A DNA stretch of 64,000 bases, taken from assembly GCF_000011365.1 (NCBI RefSeq), contig NC_004463.1, positions 1,598,001 to 1,662,000 of the forward strand, written 5' to 3'. Positions within the stretch are counted from its first letter, which is position 1. Every line of letters starts with the position of its first letter. The notes under the pieces are model-generated. The model searched no databases. It was given only the letters and a program-made list of their open reading frames with translations, and was not told the DNA's origin. The position numbers were made by a program, and so were the translations under genes. This stretch comes from Bradyrhizobium diazoefficiens USDA 110. GTDB lineage: Bacteria; Pseudomonadota; Alphaproteobacteria; Rhizobiales; Xanthobacteraceae. This document shows positions 44,605 to 52,900 of this stretch, in pieces.

Positions 44605-46455
44605 ATGAGCGCTGTGGAACGGCTTGACGACCAGTACCGCGACGAGCGCGATGCCGCGCCGCCTGAGGCCCCGTCCATCGAAGCCGAGCTGATCGAGCAG
44701 CCCGCCAAGGGCCGCGCCAAGCTGCGGCCGCTGCTCGCGCTCGCGCCCTATGTGGCCCGCTATCGCGGCCGGGCCGCGCTCGCCTTCGTCGCGCTCACGA
44801 TCGCCGCGCTGACCACGCTGCTGGTGCCGGTCGCGGTGCGCCGGATGATCGATTTCGGCCTGACGCCTGAGGGCATCGAGCTGATCAACAGCTACTTCTC
44901 GGTGATGATCGCGGTCGTCGCCGTGCTCGCGCTGGCAAGCGCCGCGCGCTACTACCTCGTGATGACGATCGGCGAGCGCATCGTCGCCGACCTCAGGCGC
45001 GATGTCTTCGCTCATTTGCTGTCGCTGTCGCCCGCCTTCTTCGATTCCGCGCGCAGCGGCGAATTGATCTCGCGGCTCACCGCCGACACCACCCAGCTCA
45101 AATCCGCCGTCGGCGCCTCGGTGTCGATCGCGCTGCGCAACCTGATGATGTTCTTCGGCGCGGTGGCGATGATGGTCATCACCAGCCCGAAGCTGTCGGG
45201 CTTCGTGCTGCTGGCCATTCCCCTGATCGTGCTGCCGCTGGTCGCCTTCGGGCGCTGGGTGCGGCGTCTGTCGCGCAATGCGCAGGACACGCTCGCCGAG
45301 GCCTCCGCCTATGCGGGCGAGCTGGTCGGCGCGATCCGCACCGTGCAGGCCTATACCAGCGAAGGGTTGGCTGCGAAGCGCTTCGGCGGCGAGGTCGAGC
45401 AAGCCTATGAAGCCGCGCGCACCTCGACGCAGGCGCGCGCCGTGCTCACCGCCATCATCATCTTCATCGTGTTCGCAAGCGTGGTCGCGATCCTCTGGAT
45501 CGGCTCGCATGACGTGCTCACCGGCGCGATCTCGCCGGGCCGGCTCGGCCAGTTCGTGCTTTATGCCGCGTTCGCGGCCGCCGGCCTCGGCCAGCTCAGC
45601 GAGGTCTGGGGCGAAGTCTCGGCGGCCTCAGGCGCTGCCGAGCGGCTGTTCGAGATCCTGCATGTGCAGCCCGACATCAAGGCGCCCGCCTCACCGCGCG
45701 CGCTGCCGGTGCCGGCGCGCGGCGAGGTCGGGTTCGACCAGGTCAGCTTCGCCTATCCGGCACGGCTCGACGTCAAGGTGCTCGACGCCGTGTCGTTCAC
45801 CGTGCGGCCCGGCGAGAAGGTCGCGATCGTCGGTCCCTCCGGCGCCGGCAAGAGCACGATCTTTCATCTGCTGCTGCGCTTCTACGATCCGCGCAGCGGC
45901 GCGATCTCGCTCGACGGCGTGCCGGTCAGGTCCGCCGATCCCCGTGATTTCCGTTCCCGCATCGCGCTGGTGCCGCAGGAATCGAACGTGTTTGCCGCGA
46001 GTGCCCGCGAGAACATCCGCTTCGGCCGGCCCGATGCGACCGACGCCGAGGTCGAGCGCGCCGCCGAGCTCGCGCATGCCGCCGAGTTCGTCCGTCGCCT
46101 GCCCGAAGGCTTCGACACCCCGCTCGGCGAGCGCGGCGTGACGCTGTCCGGCGGCCAGCGCCAGCGCATCGCGATCGCGCGCGCGATCCTGCGCGATGCG
46201 CCGCTGCTGCTGCTCGATGAAGCCACCTCCGCGCTCGACGCCGAAAGCGAGACGCTGGTTCAGACCGCACTCGAAGAGCTGATGAAGCACCGCACCACGC
46301 TGGTGATCGCCCACAGGCTTGCCACCGTGCTCTCCTGCGACCGCATCCTGGTGATGGACCAGGGCAAGATCGTCGAGCAGGGCACGCATGCCGAGCTGGT
46401 GGCTGCGAACGGGCTCTATGCGAGGCTCGCGAGGCTGCAGTTCGAGGGGGCGTGA
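44605..46455 (+). CDS. ABC exporter, fused membrane and ATPase domains (MsbA/LmrA-like)
   Basis: A 616-residue half transporter. Six helices span about residues 60-330. The ATPase domain has Walker A VGPSGAGKSTIFH, signature [15 protein letters not shown], Walker B LLLLDEATSALD and the His switch in IAHRLATV. It works as a homodimer and exports lipids or drugs. The ATG at 44605 (MSAVERLDDQ) is preferred to one 11 codons earlier. The substrate cannot be told from sequence. Confidence 0.94.
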   Translation: MSAVERLDDQYRDERDAAPPEAPSIEAELIEQPAKGRAKLRPLLALAPYVARYRGRAALAFVALTIAALTTLLVPVAVRRMIDFGLTPEGIELINSYFSVMIAVVAVLALASAARYYLVMTIGERIVADLRRDVFAHLLSLSPAFFDSARSGELISRLTADTTQLKSAVGASVSIALRNLMMFFGAVAMMVITSPKLSGFVLLAIPLIVLPLVAFGRWVRRLSRNAQDTLAEASAYAGELVGAIRTVQAYTSEGLAAKRFGGEVEQAYEAARTSTQARAVLTAIIIFIVFASVVAILWIGSHDVLTGAISPGRLGQFVLYAAFAAAGLGQLSEVWGEVSAASGAAERLFEILHVQPDIKAPASPRALPVPARGEVGFDQVSFAYPARLDVKVLDAVSFTVRPGEKVAIVGPSGAGKSTIFHLLLRFYDPRSGAISLDGVPVRSADPRDFRSRIALVPQESNVFAASARENIRFGRPDATDAEVERAAELAHAAEFVRRLPEGFDTPLGERGVTLSGGQRQRIAIARAILRDAPLLLLDEATSALDAESETLVQTALEELMKHRTTLVIAHRLATVLSCDRILVMDQGKIVEQGTHAELVAANGLYARLARLQFEGA

Positions 46456-46490
46456 CGAGCGAGACACCCGCCGGCTGCCCTAAATTCGGT

Positions 46491-46630
46491 GTCGTCCCGG
46501 CGAAGGCCGGGACCCATAACCCCAAGAAGAAGTTTGTCGAAGACTCGTAGTGAAGAGTCCTCTCACGGTACGGTCACCTGCGCCTATCGATAGATCACGC
46601 GGTATGGGTCCCGGCCTTCGCCGGGACGAC
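46491..46630. repeat. Palindromic repeat, family A variant
   Basis: The left arm GTCGTCCCGGCGAAGGCCGG plus GACCCATA pairs with TATGGGTCCCGGCCTTCGCCGGGACGAC. It lies between the convergent ABC exporter and GNAT genes. Confidence 0.8.
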
Positions 46631-46651
46631 GCCGGAGAGATTGGCGCGCGC

Positions 46652-47098
46652 CTACGGCCTCCACACCATCTTCAGCACCGGCCGTCCCGAGGTCGGATTC
46701 ACGTCGTCGCCGGCATGCGCAAAGCCGTTGCGCTCGTAGAAGCGGATCGCGCGCGTGTTGTCCTTGTTGACGAGCAGCGTGACACCAGAAGGTGACAGGC
46801 GCTTGGCTTCCTCCACCAGCAGCCGCGCGGCATCCGAGCCCCAGGATGCGGGATCGACCACGAGCTGGTCGAGATAGCCCTCGCCGTCGATGGTGACGAA
46901 GCCGGTCAGCGCGCCGTCCGCTTCCGCAACCACGATCGAGGCCTTCGGCACCAGATCCTTGCGCCAGCGCTCGCGCCACCAGTCCAGCCGCGCCGCGAAG
47001 TTGATCTGCGGGTAGGCCTGCTGCCAGGTGCGATGCCAGAGGTCGATGGCGGCGGCTTCGTCCTCGGCGCGATAGGGGCGGAGGTGGAGGGCGCTCAC
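46652..47098 (-). CDS. GNAT family N-acetyltransferase
   Basis: A 148-residue acetyl-CoA-dependent acetyltransferase starting at GTG (VSALHLRPYRAEDEAAAIDLWHRTWQQAYP). It contains GFVTIDGEGYLDQLVVDPASWGSDAARLLVEEAK (the acetyl-CoA loop is weakly kept) and IRFYERNGF. The start codon overlaps the stop of the MotB-like gene by one base (TAGTG), which indicates translational coupling. The substrate is unknown. Confidence 0.9.
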   Translation of the reverse strand: MSALHLRPYRAEDEAAAIDLWHRTWQQAYPQINFAARLDWWRERWRKDLVPKASIVVAEADGALTGFVTIDGEGYLDQLVVDPASWGSDAARLLVEEAKRLSPSGVTLLVNKDNTRAIRFYERNGFAHAGDDVNPTSGRPVLKMVWRP

Positions 47099-48126
47099 TA
47101 CCGCTCCGTCAGCTTCAGCTCGATGCGGCGGTTGCGCTTGTAGGCGTCCTCCGTGTTGGCGGTGTCGAGCGGCTGGAATTCACCGAAGCCGGCGGCGACG
47201 AGGCGCTGGGCCGGCACGCCGAGCGAGATCAGGTACTGCACCACCGAGATCGCGCGCGCCGCGGACAGGTCCCAGTTCGACTTGAAGCTCGCACCGCTCA
47301 CCGGGCGCACGTCGGTATGACCGTCGACGCGCAGCACCCAGGCGATCTCGGCCGGGATCTTCTTGTCGAGCTCGATCAGCGCGTTCGCCACCGTGTCGAG
47401 CTCGGCGCGCCCCTCTGGCAGGAGCGTCGCCTGGCCCGTGTCGAAGAACACTTCGGACTGGAATACGAAGCGGTCGCCGACGACGCGGATGTCGGGGCGG
47501 TTGCCGAGGATGGCGCGCAGCCGGCCGAAGAATTCCGAGCGGTAGCGCGACAATTCCTGCACGCGCTGCGCCAGGGCGACATTCAAGCGAGAGCCCAGAT
47601 CGGCGATCCGGTTCTGCGATTCCTTGTCGCGCTTCTCGCTGGCGTCGAGCGCCTCTTCCAGCGCGGCGAGCTGCCGCCGCAGCGCGCTGATCTGCTGGTT
47701 CAGCACCTCGATCTGCGCCAGCGCCCGCGCCGAGACCGCCTTCTCCGAGTCCAGCGCCTTGCCGAGTTCGGTGGACTTGCCCTGCGCGTCGTTGCCGGCG
47801 GCAGCCAGGCCGTCATAGAGGCCCTTGATGCGGTCGCGCTCGGACTCCGCCGAGGCGAGGCCGGCCTTCAATTGCGAGACCTGGTCGTCGAGCGTGAGCT
47901 TGCCGAGCTTCTCTAGCGAGAGCAGCTCGTTGAGCTGGGCGATCTTGGCGTTGAGCTGCTCCAGCGCCTTGTCCTTGCCGCTCACCTCCTGCGACAGGAA
48001 GAACTGCACGACCAGGAACACCGACAGCAGGAACACGATCGACAGCACCAGCGTCGACAGCGCGTCGACGAAGCCGGGCCAGTAGTTGAAGGCGCCGTCG
48101 CTGCGGCGGCCGCGCGCTAGAGCCAT
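47098..48126 (-). CDS. MotB/OmpA-like protein with long coiled coil
   Basis: A 342-residue inner-membrane protein. One helix (about residues 19-42, FVDALSTLVLSIVFLLSVFLV) carries Asp21 at the place of the proton-conducting Asp of MotB. A coiled coil of about 140 residues follows, then an OmpA-type peptidoglycan-binding domain (RVDGHTDVRPVSG, NWDLSAARAISVVQYL, NRRIELKLTE). It should form an ion-driven complex with the MotA-like protein encoded five bases upstream. No flagellar genes are nearby, so an envelope role other than flagellar rotation is likely. Confidence 0.9.
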   Translation of the reverse strand: MALARGRRSDGAFNYWPGFVDALSTLVLSIVFLLSVFLVVQFFLSQEVSGKDKALEQLNAKIAQLNELLSLEKLGKLTLDDQVSQLKAGLASAESERDRIKGLYDGLAAAGNDAQGKSTELGKALDSEKAVSARALAQIEVLNQQISALRRQLAALEEALDASEKRDKESQNRIADLGSRLNVALAQRVQELSRYRSEFFGRLRAILGNRPDIRVVGDRFVFQSEVFFDTGQATLLPEGRAELDTVANALIELDKKIPAEIAWVLRVDGHTDVRPVSGASFKSNWDLSAARAISVVQYLISLGVPAQRLVAAGFGEFQPLDTANTEDAYKRNRRIELKLTER

Positions 48127-48130
48127 GTCG

Positions 48131-49162
48131 CTAACCCTTCTCGGGCTGGCGCGCGAGCCGCTCCAGCAGGCGCCGGATCTCGCGGTTCTGCTCGCCCTGG
48201 CCGTCGGCCCATTCGCGGATCATCTGCTGCTCGGTGCGCATGTGCGAGACCAGCGCCTGGATGGCTTCGGCAAGGCTCGCCATCGCCGCCGTGGTGCCGC
48301 GGCTGGCGCTGCCTTCCTCCAGCACGGAGCGCAGCCGCTCGACGGCCGCCTGAAGCTCGCCGCTGGCAACACCCCCGCCGGTGGCGGCCACGGTCACTTC
48401 GCCGCGGCCATATTCGCGCACGGTGGTGGCGAGCCAGTCCTCGAGGTCGGTGTAGAAGCGGTTCTGGGCCTGGCTCGATTGCAGGTCGAGGAAGCCGAGG
48501 ATCAGCGAGCCGGCGAGGCCGAACAGGGAGCTCGAGAACGAGATGCCCATGCCGCCGAGCGGGGCGGCGAGGCCCTCCTTCAGCGTGTCGAACAGCGCCC
48601 CGGAATCGCCGCCGACCTTGAGCCCGTCGATCACCTTGCCGACCGAGCCGACGGTCTCGATCAGGCCCCAGAAGGTGCCGAGCAGGCCGAGGAAGACGAG
48701 CAGGCCGGTCATGTAGCGGGAGATGTCCCGGGCCTCGTCGAGGCGGGTCGCGATCGAATCGAGCAGGTGCCGCATCGTGGTCTGGGTGATCGTCATCCGC
48801 CCGGTGCGCTCGCCGCCCAGGATCATGGCCATCGGCGCCAGCAGCTTGGGGTGCCGGGCCGGGGCAAGGCCGGGATCGGCGATGCGGAAATTATTGACCC
48901 AGGACACCTCTGGGTAGAGCCGGATGACCTGGCGGAAGGCCAGCACGATGCCGATGAACAGCACCGCCCCGATCAGGGCGTTGAGGCCCGGATTGGCGAA
49001 GAAGGCCTGGATGATCTGCTTGTAGAGCACCACGCCCACCAGTGCGCAGAGCACCAGGAAGACCAGCATCCGCACCAGGAAGACGCTGGGCGAGGATAGC
49101 TTGGTGTATTCGATGTCCATGGGGGAGCGGGGCGAGGCGCCTGACGGCATGTCCGGTGTCAT
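48131..49162 (-). CDS. MotA/TolQ/ExbB-type proton channel protein
   Basis: A 343-residue membrane protein with four predicted helices. The MotA/TolQ core is in GLLVFLGLLGTFWGLIETVGSV and GGMGISFSSSLFGLAGSLILGFLDL. A C-terminal cytoplasmic helical tail of about 100 residues follows. The open frame starts at 49162; internal Mets at 49150 and 49120 are alternatives. It is the first gene of an operon with the MotB-like and GNAT genes. Confidence 0.9.
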   Translation of the reverse strand: MTPDMPSGASPRSPMDIEYTKLSSPSVFLVRMLVFLVLCALVGVVLYKQIIQAFFANPGLNALIGAVLFIGIVLAFRQVIRLYPEVSWVNNFRIADPGLAPARHPKLLAPMAMILGGERTGRMTITQTTMRHLLDSIATRLDEARDISRYMTGLLVFLGLLGTFWGLIETVGSVGKVIDGLKVGGDSGALFDTLKEGLAAPLGGMGISFSSSLFGLAGSLILGFLDLQSSQAQNRFYTDLEDWLATTVREYGRGEVTVAATGGGVASGELQAAVERLRSVLEEGSASRGTTAAMASLAEAIQALVSHMRTEQQMIREWADGQGEQNREIRRLLERLARQPEKG

Positions 49163-49484
49163 CCGTTACGAAAGCTTGCTTGCGGCGCGCACTATGGCAC
49201 AGCGCCAGCCCAAAAAAAGCGCCGGATGCGCGGATTCCGTGGAGAGCTTCCGGAACCCAAAGCCGAAACCGCGCTTTGATAAGGACGTATTTTGCAAAAC
49301 TTCGGCAATCCGCAGGCTTAGGTCGGATTTTTTGCATGGTGACGGATCTCGGGGGACTGGACGTCATCGCGCCGTTGCTCGCGGTCCTGATGGCGTTCGC
49401 CTGCATCCGGCCGGGCGGCAACGCCCGAACCTGCCCGTTGCTTCTTCCGCGTCCCGAACCAGACATGACCAGGGGAGTGGCCGC
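49163..49484. other. Divergent intergenic region, no supported gene
   Basis: This 322-base gap separates the divergent MotA-like and methyltransferase genes. It includes an AT-richer segment (49278-49336) that could hold promoters. A 50-codon frame (49336-49488) ends in an ATGA overlap with the methyltransferase start, but it lacks family features. No palindromic repeat is present. Confidence 0.5.
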
Positions 49485-50525
49485 ATGAGCGTCGTTTCCG
49501 CGATCATCGGGACTGCCGAACGCGTGCCGCTGCCTGATGTCGTGATCCGCGCCGCGATCCAGCGTCTGTGCTCGCGGACGGCGACCCGCATCTCCGCCCT
49601 CGGCGCGGACGACGAGGCCGCCTTCGCCGGGCGGATGATGCTGCGGCCGATCGCCGAGGACGTCGATGCCGCCAATGCCGGGCACGACGAGGCGCCCGCA
49701 TCCTTCATCGCGCAGGCGCTCGGCCCCAACCGCAAATACTCGTCCTGCTTCTACACGACCGATGCGACCACCCTGCGGGAGGCGGAAGAGGAGGCGCTGC
49801 GCCAGACCGTCGCGCATGCCGGTCTCGCCGACGGGCAGACCATCCTCGAGCTCGGCTGCGGGTGGGGCTCGCTGTCGCTCTGGACGGCGCGGCAGTTTCC
49901 GCATGCCAAGGTGACGGCGGTGTCGAACTCGCAAGGCCAGCGGGCCTATGTCGAGGAGCAGGCGCGGCTGCGCGGGCTTTTGAACCTGCGCGTGGTCACC
50001 GCCGACATGAACGTGTTCGCGCCCGAGGGCCAGTTCGACCGCATCGTCTCGGTCGAGATGTTCGAGCACGTGATGAACTGGCGCAAGCTGATGACGCGCC
50101 TGCGGTCATGGCTCGCGCCCGAGGGGCGCCTGTTCATGCACATCGTTACCCATCGTTCCGGCTCCCATCTGTTCGACCGGGCCAATCGCGAGGACTGGAT
50201 TGCGCAGCACGTCTTCACCGGCGGGCTGATGGCGAGCCATCACCTCGTCAGGCAATTCGACGACATCTTCACGGTCGAGAAGGAATGGTGCTGGAGCGGC
50301 ACGCATTATCAGCGCACCGCCAACGACTGGCTCGCCAATTTCGATGCCCATCGCGACGCGATCGAGGCTTCCTTGCGCAACGTCCATGGCGACGAGACCG
50401 CCTTGTGGATGCGGCGCTGGCGCTGGTTTTTCCTCGCGACATCGGGCCTGTTCGGCTACGCCGGCGGAACGGAATGGGGCGTCAGTCACTACCGGATGAA
50501 GGCGGCGGATGAGGGGGTCTCATAG
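49485..50525 (+). CDS. Cyclopropane-fatty-acid-synthase-like SAM methyltransferase
   Basis: A 346-residue class I methyltransferase. The SAM motif is ILELGCGWGSLSLW; TAVSNSQGQRAYVEEQA and SVEMFEHVMNWRKLM are typical of the CFA synthase group. A CFA-type N-terminal substrate domain is largely absent, so this is a short relative whose lipid substrate is uncertain. The ATG at 49485 follows AGGGGAGTGG. The open frame extends upstream, but that part has no family similarity. Confidence 0.9.
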   Translation: MSVVSAIIGTAERVPLPDVVIRAAIQRLCSRTATRISALGADDEAAFAGRMMLRPIAEDVDAANAGHDEAPASFIAQALGPNRKYSSCFYTTDATTLREAEEEALRQTVAHAGLADGQTILELGCGWGSLSLWTARQFPHAKVTAVSNSQGQRAYVEEQARLRGLLNLRVVTADMNVFAPEGQFDRIVSVEMFEHVMNWRKLMTRLRSWLAPEGRLFMHIVTHRSGSHLFDRANREDWIAQHVFTGGLMASHHLVRQFDDIFTVEKEWCWSGTHYQRTANDWLANFDAHRDAIEASLRNVHGDETALWMRRWRWFFLATSGLFGYAGGTEWGVSHYRMKAADEGVS

Positions 50526-50546
50526 TCCCGCGTGCCCAGCGCATGC

Positions 50547-50591
50547 ATGAGGTCCGCTGTGCCCCCATAGCGGCGCGATGGCGGACCTCAT
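50547..50591. repeat. Hairpin repeat downstream of the methyltransferase
   Basis: ATGAGGTCCGC pairs with GCGGACCTCAT across 23 bases, and GAGGTCCG recurs just after. The rest of the 347-base gap (50526-50872) shows no gene; it leads into the cupin gene and is less GC-rich than the flanks. Confidence 0.6.
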
Positions 50592-50872
50592 CCGAGGTCC
50601 GAATTGGGGCCAATTCCAGACATTCCTAGGGGGCCGCAGTGTCTTCGTGCGACGCCACCTGTTTCCCGGATGCGTCAGGTGACGTAGAATGTCGCTGCCC
50701 CTTGAAGCGGGACGTGCCGAAATCACCGTCCGGGCAAACGAGAGCACGGGTGCTATCGGCAGGCACACTCCTCTTAGAGACCGTTCTTTTTTCGGTCTCG
50801 CACCACCGTTCACCACGAACTTTGCGCGCTGCGTTTGCGGCGGCTCGTTCGAGTAATGTCGGGAGGAAAGCA

Positions 50873-51280
50873 ATGAGCAAGGTCAATCGAAGGTCCGCAC
50901 TGGGAATCGGGTTGGCTGCAGTTTCGGCTGCCATGGTCAAGCCAGCGGCCGCTCAAGCCACAAGCTACAAGGATACGACGCCTTGGCCAGGTGTCGTGGT
51001 GCGTGAATATGAAGGCGAAACACCATCCCTGATCCCAGGTTTTAAGACCGTCTCAATGCGCGATATCATTATGCAGCCGGGGTCGAAGACCATGGGCCCC
51101 CCGATGATGAATGCCATGGTCTGCCATGTCACCGAAGGGGAGCTTCGGCTTGAGCAGGAGGGAAAGACCTTTACGGGCAAGAAGAATTTTGTCTGGACCT
51201 GCAACAAGGAAACAAAAGAACAGGCGTACAACGACGGGAATGTGGTCGCGATTATGCGGATCACCGACCTGAAAGCTTAA
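50873..51280 (+). CDS. Cupin-like protein with Tat-type signal peptide
   Basis: A 135-residue protein with twin-arginine motif NRRSALGIG and signal peptide ending near AAAQA, so it is probably exported folded. The mature part is a small beta-barrel-like domain: TVSMRDIIMQPGSKTMGPPMMNAMVCHVTEGELRLEQEG, then KNFVWTCNKETKEQAYN. It resembles small cupins but lacks the usual run of metal-binding histidines. GGGAGGAAAG is an excellent ribosome-binding site for the ATG at 50873. The base composition is less GC-rich than its neighbours. Function is unknown. Confidence 0.8.
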   Translation: MSKVNRRSALGIGLAAVSAAMVKPAAAQATSYKDTTPWPGVVVREYEGETPSLIPGFKTVSMRDIIMQPGSKTMGPPMMNAMVCHVTEGELRLEQEGKTFTGKKNFVWTCNKETKEQAYNDGNVVAIMRITDLKA

Positions 51281-51700
51281 GGCTCGTTTCTTCGCAAGAG
51301 ATCTATTGTGGGAGCGGATGGCGCATGCGACGACGCGCCATCCGCGTGCAGGACCGCTTCGGGTCACGAGCGGTGATGCTATGATTGATCGCAAAACTTC
51401 CGCTTGGCCGTCAGTAGCTGAATGTCGTTTGCGCCCTCGTGAACGCACGTCCCGGCTCGAAACGTTTGATTGCGATGTTCTGTCGCAGCGCGCGGCGATG
51501 GAACTCGACTCACAATCCGGTGAGAGCCGGAAAGTGACCTGAACTCAGCACGATAGGTCATGTGACATTGGGCCGCCCGCGCCACGCGTTGCATCGCAGC
51601 AGGCGCATTCTATTTTGACGACATCAGCCGCGCGTGATTTGCCCAGAACGGGCCCGCGCGGAGCGTGACCAGTTTCAACAACTTCGGGGCACTTAACTTC
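51281..51700. other. Intergenic stretch without a supported gene
   Basis: About 420 bases between the cupin and RND adaptor genes. A hairpin with an 11-bp stem (GCGGATGGCGC/GCGCCATCCGC, 51314-51345) lies 35 bases after the cupin stop and may end its transcript. Short frames on both strands show no family features. The adaptor promoter should lie near the right end. Confidence 0.5.
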
Positions 51701-52894
51701 ATGTCAGGACTTCGTGCGCGATCGGCATGCGTTGCAATGATGCTCGCGGCCTTTGCGCCGCTGCTCGCGGGCTGCGAGGAATCCAGCTCGGCCGTGTCCG
51801 CCGCCCAGCCTGCCGATCCTGACGTCAGCATCGTCGTCGTCAAGCAGCAAGCCCGCGCCGTGGTGCGCGAATTGCCCGGCCGCATCGCGCCGACGCGCGT
51901 CTCCGATGTGCGGCCGCGCGTCTCCGGGATCGTGGTCGAGCGCCTGTTCCGCCAGGGCAGCGAGGTCAAGGCGGGTGATGCGCTCTATCGCATCGATCCG
52001 CGTCCGTTCGAGGTCGAGGTGATGGCCAACGAGGCGGCGGTCGCCAAGGCCGAAGCCGGATTGATGCAGGCCAAGCAGCAGGCGCACCGTATCGCCACGC
52101 TCACCAGCCAGCGTGCAGCGCCCGAAGCCGAGAACGAGAAGGCGGTTGCCGCCGAACGCCAGGCCCATGCCGAGGTCGAGGGCCGCAAGGCCGACCTCGC
52201 GCGTGCCAAGCTCAATCTCGACTATGCCACCGTGCGCGCGCCGATCGACGGCGTGGTTGGTGCAGCGCTCGTCAGCGAAGGCGCGCTCGCCGTGCAGAAC
52301 GAGACCAACCTCGCCACCATCCAGCAGCTCGATCCGATCTATGCCGACTTCACCCAGTCGGTGAACGAGCTCAACCAGCTCCGCCGCGCCTTCGAGAGCG
52401 GCGATCTCGATCGCATCGAGGCCGATGCCGTCAAGGTGCGCCTCGTGCTCGACGACAACACCCTTTATTCGCTCGACGGCAAGCTGCTGTTCTCTGAAGC
52501 CAAGGTCGACGCCCATACCGGCCAGGTGACGCTGCGCGGCGAGTTCCGCAATCCGAAGCGCGAGCTGTTGCCGGGCATGTATGTCCGCGTCCGGCTCGAC
52601 CAGGGCCTCGATAGCGACGCCATCGCGGTGCCGCAGCAGGCGATCCAGCGCAATGGCGGCGGCGGCAGCGAGGTGTTCGTCGTCAAGGACGACAACCGCA
52701 TCGCGGTGCAGCCGGTCCGCACCGGCTCGGTGCAGGACGGCATCTGGTTCGTCACCGACGGCCTCAAGGCCGGCGACAAGGTCGTGGTCGAAGGCTTCCA
52801 GAAGTTCGCGGCCGGCGACAAGGTCAAGCCGCAATCCTGGTCGGAGGCGGACGCGACCGCGGACAACCGTCACGCCCAGAAGCTGACGCGGTAA
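51701..52894 (+). CDS. RND efflux periplasmic adaptor (AcrA/MexA-like lipoprotein)
   Basis: A 397-residue membrane fusion protein with lipobox LLAGC near residue 24. It has the barrel-sandwich halves GRIAPTRVSDVRPRVSGIVVERLF and LDYATVRAPIDGVVG, a helical hairpin between them, then beta-barrel and membrane-proximal domains (RNPKRELLPGMYVRVRLDQG). It bridges the pump encoded next to an outer-membrane channel. The ATG at 51701 gives the lipoprotein signal. The pump gene follows after six bases. Confidence 0.93.
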   Translation: MSGLRARSACVAMMLAAFAPLLAGCEESSSAVSAAQPADPDVSIVVVKQQARAVVRELPGRIAPTRVSDVRPRVSGIVVERLFRQGSEVKAGDALYRIDPRPFEVEVMANEAAVAKAEAGLMQAKQQAHRIATLTSQRAAPEAENEKAVAAERQAHAEVEGRKADLARAKLNLDYATVRAPIDGVVGAALVSEGALAVQNETNLATIQQLDPIYADFTQSVNELNQLRRAFESGDLDRIEADAVKVRLVLDDNTLYSLDGKLLFSEAKVDAHTGQVTLRGEFRNPKRELLPGMYVRVRLDQGLDSDAIAVPQQAIQRNGGGGSEVFVVKDDNRIAVQPVRTGSVQDGIWFVTDGLKAGDKVVVEGFQKFAAGDKVKPQSWSEADATADNRHAQKLTR

Positions 52895-52900
52895 CGTGCC

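Noticed and set aside
46652..49162. Zorya-type anti-phage system based on the MotA/MotB-like pair
   Set aside because: ZorC, ZorD or ZorE-type helicase or nuclease genes are absent; the third gene is an acetyltransferase and the surroundings are core genes.
49336..49488. A 50-codon frame upstream of and overlapping (ATGA) the CFA-like methyltransferase
   Set aside because: It has no ribosome-binding site and no recognisable family or clear membrane segment; it may be only a chance frame in the leader.
51379..51594. Minus-strand frame containing HEGANDIQLL, slightly like acyl-CoA dehydrogenase C-terminal ends
   Set aside because: The match is about ten residues with no other dehydrogenase blocks before it, so even a pseudogene call is not supported.
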